The notes under the pieces: model-generated
What the model was told of the DNA's origin: nothing
Databases searched by the model: none
What the model saw: only the letters and a program-made list of their open reading frames with translations
Program-made: the position numbers and the translations under genes
Part shown: positions 1 through 7,093 of the stretch, in pieces
How positions within the stretch are numbered: position 1 is the stretch's first letter
How the letters are laid out: each line of letters begins with the position of its first letter
DNA from: an uncultured Chromatiaceae bacterium
Lineage (GTDB): Bacteria; Pseudomonadota; Gammaproteobacteria; Enterobacterales; Alteromonadaceae
Direction: 5' to 3'
Assembly (NCBI GenBank): GCA_946482325.1
Contig: CAMLRA010000160.1
Location: 1 to 9,391 of the forward strand
DNA length: 9,391 nucleotides

Positions 1-2238
1 AAATTTGCCATTTTTGACGACGAGAGGCTGACTGAAGCGGCCGCGGATGGTGGTAATCCGTTTGAAACTGAACAGCTGGTATTACTCAGCCTGGATTTCC
101 TGACGCGGAAAAAAGCCGCGTTTGAAGCTGCCGCCGAAACGCACTGGGATTTACTGGTCGTCGACGAAGCGCATCACTTAAGCTGGAGCGAAACCGAAGC
201 CAGCACTGAATATCAGCGTATCGAAACGCTGGCGCAGGATACGCCGGGCGTGATTCTATTAACCGCAACACCGGATCAACTTGGCCATCAGAGCCATTTT
301 GCCCGTCTGCGCTTGCTCGACCCCAACCGCTTTTATGACTATCCGGCTTTTGTTGCCGAAGAACAGCAGTACAAAGCGGTCGCAACACTGGCAAGAGCGC
401 TGCAGCAGGAAATTCCATTAACGGCAACCACTGCGACAGCACTGCAACAATTACTGCAGGAATCCGATATCAGTACGGAACTGGCAGTCCTGACTAGTGC
501 CGCAACCGCCGACGACCGCGACCAGGCCACCGACAGCTTGCTTAGCAAGTTACTAGACCATCACGGCACAGGCCGAATTTTATTCCGTAACACCCGCTCC
601 GCGATCGCTGGTTTCCCGCAGCGTCAGCCGCACTTTATCGGTTTAACACTGCCAGAGCAGTATCAGAATGCCATTAAAGTGCAGCTGAGCTTTATGGCCA
701 ATCAAAGCGATGAGTTTAAAGCCAAAACCTTGTTATTCCCGGAGCGTATTTATCAGGAATTCGAAGGCAGCAAAACCAGCTGGTGGCAATTTGATCCGCG
801 CGTTGAAGCAGTAATTGCGTTGATTAAACAGCACAAATACAAAAAATTCCTGGTGATCTGTGCCCATGCCGACACAGCGATTGCATTGGAAGAAGCGATG
901 CGGGTCAAAGAAGGTATCCGCGCTGCAGTATTCCACGAAGGCATGTCGATTTTTGACCGTGACAAAGCCGCCGCTTATTTCGCCCAGGATGACCAAAGCG
1001 CCCAGGCGCTGATCTGTTCTGAAATCGGCTCTGAAGGCCGTAACTTCCAGTTTGCTCATCATCTGGTGCTGTTTGATTTACCGCTGAACCCGGACTTGCT
1101 GGAACAGCGGATAGGCCGCTTAGACCGGATTGGTCAGACCCAGGATATTCAGATCCATCTGCCGTATTTTGTTGACCAGCCGCAGCAGCTGTTGCTCGAC
1201 TGGTATCATCAGGGCTTACAGGCTTTTGACGCGACCTGTCAGACCGGCGGCGCAGTTTACCAGCAAATGCGGGCGCGCTTGCTGCCTTTACTGGCTGTGC
1301 CAGCTGCCGATAGCGCGACGGTTTCCAGTTTAATCAGCGACACTACAGCACTAAATCAGCAGCTGAAACAACAGCTGGAGCAAGGTCGCGACCAGCTGCT
1401 GGAACTCAATTCCAGTGGCCGCGGTTTGGCACAACAGCTGGTAGAGCAAGTTCACACGCAGGATGATGCCACTATTCTGCCACTGTACATGATCAAAGCC
1501 TGGGATTTACTCGGTGTGCAGCAGGATGACCGCAGCGACACCAGCATTATTCTGACGCCGTCCGAACATCTGCAGGGGCATTACCCGATGCTGGATGAAG
1601 ATGGCATTACTGTGACTTTTGACCGCGCCACTGCGCTGGCGCAGGAAGATATTCAGTTCTTGAGCTGGGACCACCCGATGGTGCAGGGCACGCTGGATAT
1701 TGTCACGCAGGAGACCATGGGCAACAGCTCAGCTGCGCTGCTGCAGAATAAACAGCTGCCAGCCGGCACCTTTTTCGTTGAATGTATTTATTTAGTGGAA
1801 GCCACAGCGCCGGCCGAGTTACAGCTGGGCCGTTATCTGCCACCGACGCCAATCCGCTTATTGCTGGAAAAATCCGGCAAAAATCTGGCGCCGAATGTGC
1901 CTTTTGACAACTTCAACCGTCAACTGAAGCCGGTTGGCCGCCAGACCGCCAGCAAACTGGTTGGCGCTTTACAAAGCACCATTCACCCACTGCTGAGTAA
2001 AGCTGAAGCTTATGCCGATATTCAGCTGAAACACCTGCAGCAGGAAGCCCTGCAACTGATGCAAACGCAGTTGCAGGCACAGCTGGAGCGGCTGCAGGCG
2101 CTGGCTAAGGTCAATCCGCTGGTGCGGCCAGAAGAAATTGTTCATCTGCAGGACCGCCAGCAACAGTTGAGTCAGTATATTGGCAAAGCACGGCTGCGCT
2201 TTGATGCGGTGCGGGTCATTGTCGTCAGTCACGAATAA
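1..2238 (+). CDS. rapA: RapA, RNA polymerase-associated SWI2/SNF2-type ATPase (5' partial)
   Basis: RapA binds RNA polymerase core and uses ATP hydrolysis to help recycle stalled enzyme. The frame is open from base 1, so the gene starts outside the window. 745 residues are visible; E. coli RapA has 968, so about 220 N-terminal residues (Tudor-like domains, Walker A) are missing. In window numbering, motif II is DEAH at residues 55-58 (bases 163-174), followed by motif III LLTATP at 86-91. In the second RecA lobe, GSEGRNFQ lies at 343-350 and the arginine-finger motif QRIGRLDRIGQ at 369-379 (bases 1105-1137). The long C-terminal part, with Gln/Leu-rich helices near 660-700 and the ending VRVIVVSHE, matches RapA rather than generic Snf2 helicases. 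The GTG at 250 is internal (the V before ILLTATP), not a start. rluA follows after 9 bases, as in E. coli, suggesting co-transcription. Confidence 0.96.
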   Translation, partial: KFAIFDDERLTEAAADGGNPFETEQLVLLSLDFLTRKKAAFEAAAETHWDLLVVDEAHHLSWSETEASTEYQRIETLAQDTPGVILLTATPDQLGHQSHFARLRLLDPNRFYDYPAFVAEEQQYKAVATLARALQQEIPLTATTATALQQLLQESDISTELAVLTSAATADDRDQATDSLLSKLLDHHGTGRILFRNTRSAIAGFPQRQPHFIGLTLPEQYQNAIKVQLSFMANQSDEFKAKTLLFPERIYQEFEGSKTSWWQFDPRVEAVIALIKQHKYKKFLVICAHADTAIALEEAMRVKEGIRAAVFHEGMSIFDRDKAAAYFAQDDQSAQALICSEIGSEGRNFQFAHHLVLFDLPLNPDLLEQRIGRLDRIGQTQDIQIHLPYFVDQPQQLLLDWYHQGLQAFDATCQTGGAVYQQMRARLLPLLAVPAADSATVSSLISDTTALNQQLKQQLEQGRDQLLELNSSGRGLAQQLVEQVHTQDDATILPLYMIKAWDLLGVQQDDRSDTSIILTPSEHLQGHYPMLDEDGITVTFDRATALAQEDIQFLSWDHPMVQGTLDIVTQETMGNSSAALLQNKQLPAGTFFVECIYLVEATAPAELQLGRYLPPTPIRLLLEKSGKNLAPNVPFDNFNRQLKPVGRQTASKLVGALQSTIHPLLSKAEAYADIQLKHLQQEALQLMQTQLQAQLERLQALAKVNPLVRPEEIVHLQDRQQQLSQYIGKARLRFDAVRVIVVSHE

Positions 2239-2247
2239 GACACGCTG

Positions 2248-2898
2248 ATGCTGTTGGAATACCGGCCCCCACTGTCGCCTTATCTGGAGATCCTGTATCA
2301 GGATGAGGCGATATTGCTGCTGAATAAACCCAGCGGTTTGTTGTCAGTGCCTGGCAAAGCGCCGGAGCATCAGGACAGCCTGCAGCTCCGCGTGCAGCGT
2401 GTATTCCCGACAGCCCGCACTGTGCACCGGCTGGATATGGCGACTTCTGGTCTACTGGTCATGGCGTTGACGCCGGACGCACAGCGCCAGCTCAACTGGC
2501 AATTTGAGCGCCGGCAAACTGAAAAGCACTACATAGCACGGCTGGAAGGTCAGCTTAAAGCGCAGGCCGGCATCGTAGACCTGCCATTAATTTGCGACTG
2601 GCCAAACCGGCCGAAACAAATGGTTTGCTTTCAGCGCGGCAAATCAGCACAAACGTTATTCGAAAAGCTGGCGATTGAAGACGACGCAACACGGGTGCGG
2701 CTGACCCCGATCACAGGCCGCTCACATCAGCTGCGGGTGCATATGCAGTGGCTGGGCCATCCGATTTGTGGTGATAAATTTTACGGCACTGCGCCTGATG
2801 AAAAAACAGAAAGATTACAACTACATGCAGCGATGTTACGCCTGCGCCACCCGCAATCCGGTATCTGGCTACAGTTTGAATCGCCGGCACCATTTTAG
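2248..2898 (+). CDS. rluA: RluA, dual-specificity 23S rRNA U746 / tRNA U32 pseudouridine synthase
   Basis: The enzyme isomerises uridine to pseudouridine in 23S rRNA and in the anticodon stem-loop of some tRNAs. The 216-residue length is close to E. coli RluA (219). The catalytic motif HRLDMATSG is at residues 60-68 with nucleophile Asp63, almost the same position as Asp64 in E. coli. Other RluA-subgroup signatures are LNKPSGLLSVPG (25-36), DLPLICDWPNRPKQ (about 111-124) and ITGRSHQLRVHM. There is no N-terminal S4 domain, which separates it from RluC and RluD. The ATG at 2248 lies 9 bases after the rapA stop. Its ribosome-binding site is weak, so translation may depend on coupling to rapA. 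The start is supported by alignment of the active site with E. coli RluA. Confidence 0.96.
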   Translation: MLLEYRPPLSPYLEILYQDEAILLLNKPSGLLSVPGKAPEHQDSLQLRVQRVFPTARTVHRLDMATSGLLVMALTPDAQRQLNWQFERRQTEKHYIARLEGQLKAQAGIVDLPLICDWPNRPKQMVCFQRGKSAQTLFEKLAIEDDATRVRLTPITGRSHQLRVHMQWLGHPICGDKFYGTAPDEKTERLQLHAAMLRLRHPQSGIWLQFESPAPF

Positions 2899-2915
2899 AT
2901 AAACACTCATTCCAC

Positions 2916-2946
2916 GTTAACCGCAGATTCATCTTCTGCAGTTAGC
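2916..2946. repeat. Imperfect inverted repeat (hairpin) just downstream of rluA
   Basis: Two 12-base arms (2916-2927 and 2935-2946) pair at 10 positions, plus one G-T wobble and one C-A mismatch, around a 7-base loop. It begins 17 bases after the rluA stop. There is no T-run after it on either strand, so it is not a standard intrinsic terminator. It could protect the mRNA 3' end or mark a Rho-dependent end, but this is inference. Confidence 0.4.
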
Positions 2947-2969
2947 ATGGCCCCGCTGACGCGCCGGAT

Positions 2970-2999
2970 GCTGACAACGAAAAAGCCGTTTTGTTCAGC
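2970..2999. repeat. Bulged inverted repeat upstream of the ompA promoter
   Basis: The left arm GCTGACAACG and the right arm CGTTTTGTTCAGC pair over 10 base pairs with a 1-base and a 2-base bulge, leaving a loop rich in A. No T-run follows on the plus strand. It lies between the rluA hairpin and the ompA promoter. Its role is unknown: a chance fold, a weak transcript end, or part of the ompA upstream region. Confidence 0.3.
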
Positions 3000-3012
3000 A
3001 AAGCAACAGTAA

Positions 3013-3033
3013 ATTTGTTTAATCTAAACAAAT
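3013..3033. promoter_or_regulatory. Perfect palindrome overlapping the ompA -35 region (possible operator)
   Basis: The arms ATTTGTTTA (3013-3021) and TAAACAAAT (3025-3033) are exact reverse complements around a 3-base centre ATC. The palindrome covers the proposed -35 hexamer and most of the spacer of the ompA promoter. That is where a dimeric repressor or a nucleoid protein could act. No known regulator is assigned. The A/T-rich composition makes chance symmetry more likely than in a mixed sequence. Confidence 0.45.
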
Positions 3034-3043
3034 CAAATAAAAT
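3015..3043 (+). promoter_or_regulatory. Predicted sigma-70-type promoter of the ompA-like gene
   Basis: TTGTTT (3015-3020) matches the first three -35 consensus bases. After exactly 17 bases comes TAAAAT (3038-3043), which matches the -10 consensus at five of six positions. Transcription would start near 3050, giving a short leader of about 27 bases. A strong ribosome-binding site AAGGAG (3065-3070) sits 6 bases before the ATG. The surrounding A/T-rich stretch fits a highly expressed outer-membrane protein gene. Confidence 0.5.
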
Positions 3044-3076
3044 TAGCGCGTTGGAAAAACCCCTAAGGAGATATGG

Positions 3077-4138
3077 ATGAAACTGAAAACTAGCGCAATT
3101 GCCGTACTGGCAGCTTTACCCCTGATGACTTCTGTAGCATCAGCCGCCCCAACCGCTGCTGAACTGCAAGATCGGGTTTACGGTTCTGTGTTCTGGGAGC
3201 ACTACGCACCGGATAACGACAAGACTAAATCATTAGAATGGAAAGGCCAGAACAACGGCAACGGTACTGGCCTGAACATCGGTTACCGTATCAGCGAAAG
3301 CTGGGGCATCCGTGCTGAATACGTCCGTCAGGATCTGGAATCAGAATTCTCTGATGCTGACATCAAAGGCAACCGCGTCGGTATGGACTTGGTTTACCAT
3401 GTTGACAGCCTGCCATTGTACTTCGTCGGCGGCGTAAAAAACTACACCACAGGCCGTTCAGCGTCTGCTGCTAACATCGGTATGGGCGTGAATATGTTTG
3501 TCACTGATGAAGTTGCCTTCTTCGTTGAAGCCAACCGCTATCAGGGTATCAGCAAAGCCTTTGGCGACCACGGTGTGAAACTGGGTCTGACCTACAACTT
3601 CGGTGCAGCACCAGCTGCAGAACCGGCTCCAGCGCCGGAACCAGCACCAGCACCGGCTCCAGCCGTTGGTGATGCAGATCAGGACGGTGTAACTGATGAT
3701 AAAGATCAGTGCGCAAACACCCCAATCACTGACAAAGTAGACACTGTAGGTTGTTCAATCTTCACTGAAAACTCAGTTAGCATCGCGCTGAATGCTCAGT
3801 TTGATAACGATTCATCTGTGGTCAAAGAACAGTACCATGCTGATATCGAAAAACTGGCAACCTTCCTGAAACGCTTCCCGAACACTGATGTTGAAATCGG
3901 TGGTCACGCGTCAAACGTTGGTACTCCGGCTTACAACCTGGCGCTGTCACAACGTCGCGCTGACGCTGTTGCTGACGTGCTGGTGAGCAACTACGGTATC
4001 GAACGTAGCCGTGTGAAAGCTGTTGGTTATGGTATCACCAAGCCAAAAGCTGCTGGTAGCTCAAAAGCTGCTCACGCAATCAACCGTCGCATCGAAGCGA
4101 CTGTAACTGCCTCTGTAAAAGAAGCCGTTCAACGTTAA
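3077..4138 (+). CDS. OmpA-type outer membrane porin with Pro-Ala hinge, TSP3-like linker and OmpA C-terminal domain
   Basis: This 353-residue outer-membrane protein should link the outer membrane to peptidoglycan. Residues 1-23 are a Sec signal peptide with cleavage predicted after ASA. Residues about 30-176 form an OmpA-like beta-barrel with alternating aromatic strands, ending LGLTYNFG. A Pro/Ala hinge follows at about 177-197. An acidic thrombospondin-type-3-like calcium-binding segment DADQDGVTDDKDQC lies at 199-212, with Cys212 and Cys226 able to form a disulfide. The OmpA/MotB peptidoglycan-binding domain covers about 233-345 and ends with INRRIE. The usual GHTD is GHAS (276-279), so the diaminopimelate-binding Asp is Ser279, while the partner Arg294 is kept. 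The later GR before xxNRR is replaced by AH. The start is fixed by AAGGAG at 3065-3070; the ATG at 3073 is in another frame. It has its own promoter and a strong terminator, so it is probably monocistronic. The family is clear, but the name ompA or oprF is not certain. Confidence 0.93.
   Translation: MKLKTSAIAVLAALPLMTSVASAAPTAAELQDRVYGSVFWEHYAPDNDKTKSLEWKGQNNGNGTGLNIGYRISESWGIRAEYVRQDLESEFSDADIKGNRVGMDLVYHVDSLPLYFVGGVKNYTTGRSASAANIGMGVNMFVTDEVAFFVEANRYQGISKAFGDHGVKLGLTYNFGAAPAAEPAPAPEPAPAPAPAVGDADQDGVTDDKDQCANTPITDKVDTVGCSIFTENSVSIALNAQFDNDSSVVKEQYHADIEKLATFLKRFPNTDVEIGGHASNVGTPAYNLALSQRRADAVADVLVSNYGIERSRVKAVGYGITKPKAAGSSKAAHAINRRIEATVTASVKEAVQR
3605..3664 (+). repeat. Pro-Ala hinge repeat within the OmpA-like gene
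   Basis: Degenerate tandem codons for Pro, Ala and Glu encode the periplasmic hinge (residues about 177-196) between the barrel and the C-terminal domain. Such hinges often vary in length between strains through replication slippage. Here the codons are mixed (CCA, CCG, CCT with GCA, GCG, GCT), which would limit slippage. Confidence 0.6.
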
Positions 4139-4153
4139 TTCGTTGCCTGCCTG

Positions 4154-4184
4154 ACAAAGCCACCTGCGGGTGGCTTTGTTTTTT
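4154..4184 (+). terminator. Strong intrinsic terminator of the OmpA-like gene
   Basis: A perfect 11-base-pair stem, ACAAAGCCACC (4154-4164) with GGTGGCTTTGT (4169-4179), encloses the loop TGCG. Six T residues (4179-4184) follow. It starts 15 bases after the ompA stop codon. It should isolate ompA from the downstream DUF3530 gene, which then needs its own promoter in the 72-base gap at 4185-4256. I see no convincing promoter hexamers in that gap. Confidence 0.93.
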
Positions 4185-4256
4185 CTGAAAATCGCTTCAG
4201 TTGTGCCCGCAAAAGCCGATACTGCTGTTAATGTGCCAATCTGACGGACTTTGCAG

Positions 4257-5033
4257 ATGCTCCATCCACTCAGCAAATTCATCTTTCTTAGCAGTCTTTT
4301 TATATTCTCACTGCAGTCACGTGCTGAATCCGTGGTGTGGGACGAGCAACAAACCAGCAATGATATACAACGGCAAATTGCCGCCAGCCAAATTAATGCA
4401 CTGAAATCTGAGCAACAATCCTTTTTAACTTTACAGCGTGCCGCCATGACACCTTTTGTCAAAGGCACTGTCATTCTGTTGCCAGACTGGTCACAACATG
4501 CGGCCAGCCCACGAGCTGTCGAATACCTGCGCAATTACCTGATTGATTTTGGCTGGAATACAGTCGCGATGATGGTGCCGCCCGCAGTGGTTGAAGCCAG
4601 CACTGAAAATCTGCTGACCTACCAGCAAAAGTTGCTGGCGCGGCTGAAAATTGTCATGGCAGAAGCAGAAGCCAAACCCGGTACTATCATAGTGATTGGC
4701 CTCGGCCATAGTGGCGCTTTACTGAATCAGTTATACAAGAACGAAGAATTGTCGGCGCCTCAGGCACTGGTACTGATTGGTGCGGCCGTGCAGGATGTCA
4801 CTTTAAACGAACAGGTCGCCGAAGCTCTGAGTCAGCATAACGTTCCCACGCTCGACCTGCTACCACAAACAGATAACACTTTCGCCCGAAACAGTAGCGA
4901 GCTCAGGCTGCAACTGGTGCGTAAACATATCAAAGAGATTTACCGGCAACGCTTGCTGCCGGGGTCAGTGGAGCAGGATCATCCCTGGCTGGCCAGGGAG
5001 ATCCTCGGTTGGCTGCGCTACATCGGTTATTAG
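4257..5033 (+). CDS. DUF3530-family exported protein, alpha/beta-hydrolase-like
   Basis: The family is recognised from the conserved block GTVILLPDWSQHAASP (residues 70-85), the LRNYLIDFGWNTVAMMVPP segment after it, and the GWLR ending. Its function is unknown; family members are annotated as alpha/beta-hydrolase-like. The 258-residue protein starts with a signal peptide (MLHPLSKFIFLSSLFIFSLQ then SRA, cleavage about residue 23), so it is probably periplasmic. IIVIGLGHSGALLNQLY (144-160) looks like a nucleophile elbow with Ser152, but the usual last glycine is alanine, and a full catalytic triad cannot be confirmed by eye. I chose the ATG at 4257, with ACGGA about 8 bases upstream. A TTG at 4251 is the only earlier start, because a TGA in frame lies at 4242. 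It follows the ompA terminator and converges with the chemoreceptor gene, 11 bases apart. Confidence 0.8.
   Translation: MLHPLSKFIFLSSLFIFSLQSRAESVVWDEQQTSNDIQRQIAASQINALKSEQQSFLTLQRAAMTPFVKGTVILLPDWSQHAASPRAVEYLRNYLIDFGWNTVAMMVPPAVVEASTENLLTYQQKLLARLKIVMAEAEAKPGTIIVIGLGHSGALLNQLYKNEELSAPQALVLIGAAVQDVTLNEQVAEALSQHNVPTLDLLPQTDNTFARNSSELRLQLVRKHIKEIYRQRLLPGSVEQDHPWLAREILGWLRYIGY
4975..5005. repeat. Large two-part inverted repeat inside the 3' end of the DUF3530 gene
   Basis: AGGATC (4975-4980) and CCCTGGC (4983-4989) pair with GCCAGGG (4992-4998) and GATCCT (5000-5005). This gives 13 base pairs with a small 2/1 internal loop and a 2-base centre. It ends 28 bases before the DUF3530 stop codon and lies about 40 bases beyond the stop of the convergent chemoreceptor gene. 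No T-run follows on either strand. It may fold in both convergent transcripts. Confidence 0.5.
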
Positions 5034-5053
5034 CGGTACTGCGGCTATTTTTT
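5031..5053 (+). terminator. Possible weak terminator of the DUF3530 gene
   Basis: TAGC (5031-5034, including the stop codon) can pair with GGCTA (5043-5047), plus G5035 with C5042 across a one-base bulge. Six T residues follow (5048-5053). The stem is very short, and the T-run is also the Lys-Lys coding end of the convergent gene. This is therefore only a weak candidate. Confidence 0.3.
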
Positions 5054-6604
5054 AAAACGTTCAACCAGCTGATACAGCGTTTCAGCATTTTTTTCCAAAT
5101 CACTGCTGACCTCTGCTGTCTGTTCGCTCTGCTGATATCCATCACCAGCCAAGTCAGCAATCCGGCTCACCTGCCGGTTGATATCCTCCGACACATGCGC
5201 TTGCTCTTCAACGGCCACGGCAATCTGATGGCCCATCCGGGCGATCAGATTCACCGCATCCATAATGCCATTCAGTGTCTGCTCGGTTTCCTGCACTTTC
5301 GCCACGCCAGATTCTGTCGCCACTATACCTTCATCCGCCGCCAGCACAGCGTTGCGCGCGCCTTCCTGTAAGTTAAAAATAATTTGTTTGATTTGTTGAG
5401 TCGATTGTTGGGTACGTTGTGCCAGTTGTCTGACTTCATCTGCGACGACAGCAAAACCGCGGCCCTGCTCACCGGCACGCGCCGCTTCAATCGCAGCATT
5501 GAGTGCCAGTAAATTAGTTTGCTCAGCAATTTGCTGAATAATTTCGGCCGCCTGCGTGATGCTTGCGGTTTGTGTTGCGAGCTCAGTTACAGATTTCGCA
5601 ATACCCCGGACTGTCTGTGCCAGATTTTCGATAGCGGTGCGGGTCTGCACTGCAACAGCCTGGCCTTTGGCCGTGAGCTGATTCGCATTCGATGCTTCAG
5701 TAGAGGTCAGCTGCACATTCTGCGACACCTCAGCAATAGTGTGTGTCATCTGATTCATCGCAGTCGCCGTTTGCTCTGTCTCCTGTTGCTGTGAAGAAAT
5801 CACTGACAAAGTGCTGCGCGACAGCTGATGCGCCTGCGCCGATTCCCGCGAGGCAGTTAAGGCTGCATCTTCCAACCGGGTTAACACGGTACGCAAATGC
5901 GCTGCATCGGTGATCATCGCCAGTTCCAGTAAGCCCCAGGAATCGGTTTTACCGGTATAAACCTGTGCTGCCACCGGGCACATAAAAGGATTACTTAGTT
6001 GCGCTGACAGCTGATTCTGATCTTTTTGGGTTCGGTGTTGCAGATAACCAACCACTGCACCGGCCATACATCCCGCCACCACCGCTGCAGCAACTGCGCC
6101 TGCAGCAACAGCGACCAGACCTGCGGCTACACCACTGCCAACGGCTGCCAACGGCAAAGCCAGTTTCATGAAATCCAGCGAAGAGCTGACCTTCCCTCCC
6201 TGCGCCAGCGTAGCGTACACCTGCTGTGCCCGTTGCACCTGCTCCGTCGTTGGTTTGACCCGGACAGATTCGTAGCCCACCACTTTACCCTGCTGCAAAA
6301 TCGGTGTGACATAAGCGTTCACCCAGTAAAAATCGCCGTTTTTACAGCGATTTTTAACAATCCCCATCCAGCATTTCCCGGCTTTCAGATACTCCCACAT
6401 GCCCTGAAACACTGCCGGTGGCATGTCCGGGTGGCGCACCAGATTATGAGGCTGGTTGATCAATTCTTCGCGGCTGTAACCACTGATTTCAACAAATGCC
6501 TGATTACAGTACTGAATATGACCCGAAGTATTAGTTGCAGAAATCAAACGTTGTTCGGACGGAAAGGTTCTTTCTTGTTGAGTAACTGGCAGATTCTGAC
6601 GCAT
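5045..6604 (-). CDS. aer: Aer-like PAS-containing methyl-accepting chemotaxis protein (energy/redox taxis)
   Basis: This 519-residue chemoreceptor probably senses redox or energy state through FAD and signals to CheW/CheA. The N-terminal PAS domain (about 10-120) keeps the residues tied to FAD binding in E. coli Aer at the same numbers: Asn34, Arg57, His58, Asp60 (in RHPDMP), Trp79 and Asn85. A 41-residue Ala/Gly/Val-rich hydrophobic stretch (148-188) probably forms a membrane hairpin, and there is no periplasmic domain. No clear HAMP domain follows. Instead comes a segment with SNPF, YTGKTD and [11 protein letters not shown] (about 203-247), seen in HAMP-less Aer-like receptors. The signalling coiled coil runs from about 248 to 515. 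Its conserved tip includes [20 protein letters not shown] (362-381) and [13 protein letters not shown]. There is no C-terminal NWETF-type CheR/CheB tether. The start is supported by AAAGGA about 9 bases upstream on the minus strand. It is transcribed divergently from the DUF486 gene. The symbol is by analogy; ligand and behaviour are inferred. Confidence 0.92.
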   Translation of the reverse strand: MRQNLPVTQQERTFPSEQRLISATNTSGHIQYCNQAFVEISGYSREELINQPHNLVRHPDMPPAVFQGMWEYLKAGKCWMGIVKNRCKNGDFYWVNAYVTPILQQGKVVGYESVRVKPTTEQVQRAQQVYATLAQGGKVSSSLDFMKLALPLAAVGSGVAAGLVAVAAGAVAAAVVAGCMAGAVVGYLQHRTQKDQNQLSAQLSNPFMCPVAAQVYTGKTDSWGLLELAMITDAAHLRTVLTRLEDAALTASRESAQAHQLSRSTLSVISSQQQETEQTATAMNQMTHTIAEVSQNVQLTSTEASNANQLTAKGQAVAVQTRTAIENLAQTVRGIAKSVTELATQTASITQAAEIIQQIAEQTNLLALNAAIEAARAGEQGRGFAVVADEVRQLAQRTQQSTQQIKQIIFNLQEGARNAVLAADEGIVATESGVAKVQETEQTLNGIMDAVNLIARMGHQIAVAVEEQAHVSEDINRQVSRIADLAGDGYQQSEQTAEVSSDLEKNAETLYQLVERFKK

Positions 6605-6642
6605 ATCGTCCTGTTCCTTTGCTGGGCTTTACCGACAATCCA

Positions 6643-6659
6643 TACAGGATTTACCTGTA
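6643..6659. promoter_or_regulatory. Palindrome in the divergent chemoreceptor/DUF486 intergenic region (possible operator)
   Basis: TACAGG (6643-6648) and CCTGTA (6654-6659) are exact reverse complements separated by ATTTA. The centre of symmetry is 47 bases upstream of the chemoreceptor start codon and about 95 bases upstream of the DUF486 start. The 141-base intergenic region (6605-6745) must contain both promoters. I could not assign convincing -35/-10 pairs for either gene. The palindrome is the clearest regulatory-looking element there. Confidence 0.4.
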
Positions 6660-6745
6660 CCGGAAACTCTAGTTCAGCCATCAACAAATGCAAACCCACA
6701 GGCCAGGCGATACACTAAAGCCCTAGATTCATCACGGGGGGATTT

Positions 6746-7093
6746 ATGTCACCGGTTTTGACAACAATTGGCTTGCTGGTTCTCAGCAACATTTTTATGA
6801 CATTTGCCTGGTACGGCCATTTGAAACACCTGAAATCGTCTGCATTAATAGTGGCGATTTTAGTGTCCTGGGGCATCGCATTATTTGAATATATGTTGAT
6901 GGTGCCGGCGAATCGGATTGGCTCGCAGGTGCTGAGTCTGGCGCAATTAAAGATATTGCAGGAAGTGATTACGCTCGCTGTGTTTATCCCCTTCGCAGTG
7001 CTCTATATGAAAGAGCCTTTTAAGCTGAATTATGTTTATGCCGGGATTTGTTTGCTGGGCGCCGTGTATTTTATGTTTTACCACAAAGGCTAA
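6746..7093 (+). CDS. DUF486 (DMT-like) small integral membrane protein
   Basis: This 115-residue hydrophobic protein has about four transmembrane helices (roughly residues 4-22, 31-52, 70-88 and 94-112). It matches the DUF486 family, which resembles half of a drug/metabolite transporter. Recognisable features are FMTFAWYGHLK near the N-terminus, the FEYMLMVPANRIG segment and the KEPFKLNYVYAG block before the last helix. The length is normal for the family. No substrate is known; members probably act as dimers, by analogy with small multidrug-resistance proteins. The start ATG is preceded by a run of six G (6736-6741) four bases upstream, an unusual but plausible ribosome-binding site. It is a single gene, divergent from the chemoreceptor and convergent with djlA. 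Confidence 0.88.
   Translation: MSPVLTTIGLLVLSNIFMTFAWYGHLKHLKSSALIVAILVSWGIALFEYMLMVPANRIGSQVLSLAQLKILQEVITLAVFIPFAVLYMKEPFKLNYVYAGICLLGAVYFMFYHKG

Noticed and set aside
4251..4256. TTG start for the DUF3530 protein.
   Set aside because: The ATG two codons later has better spacing to a purine-rich site and gives a normal signal peptide. The difference is only two residues.
6135..6154. Direct tandem repeat of the 10-base unit CTGCCAACGG in the chemoreceptor gene, which could shift the frame if one copy were lost.
   Set aside because: Only two copies are present and the gene is intact. Two copies in Ala/Gly-rich coding sequence are likely by chance, so a phase-variation claim is not supported.
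6711..6716. TACACT as a -10 element for the DUF486 gene.
   Set aside because: No acceptable -35 hexamer lies 16-18 bases upstream, so the match is too weak to list as a promoter.
6026..6718. A long plus-strand open frame opposite the chemoreceptor gene.
   Set aside because: It is antisense to a clear Aer-like coding sequence, is rich in Cys, His and Arg as expected for a shadow frame, and has no recognisable domain.
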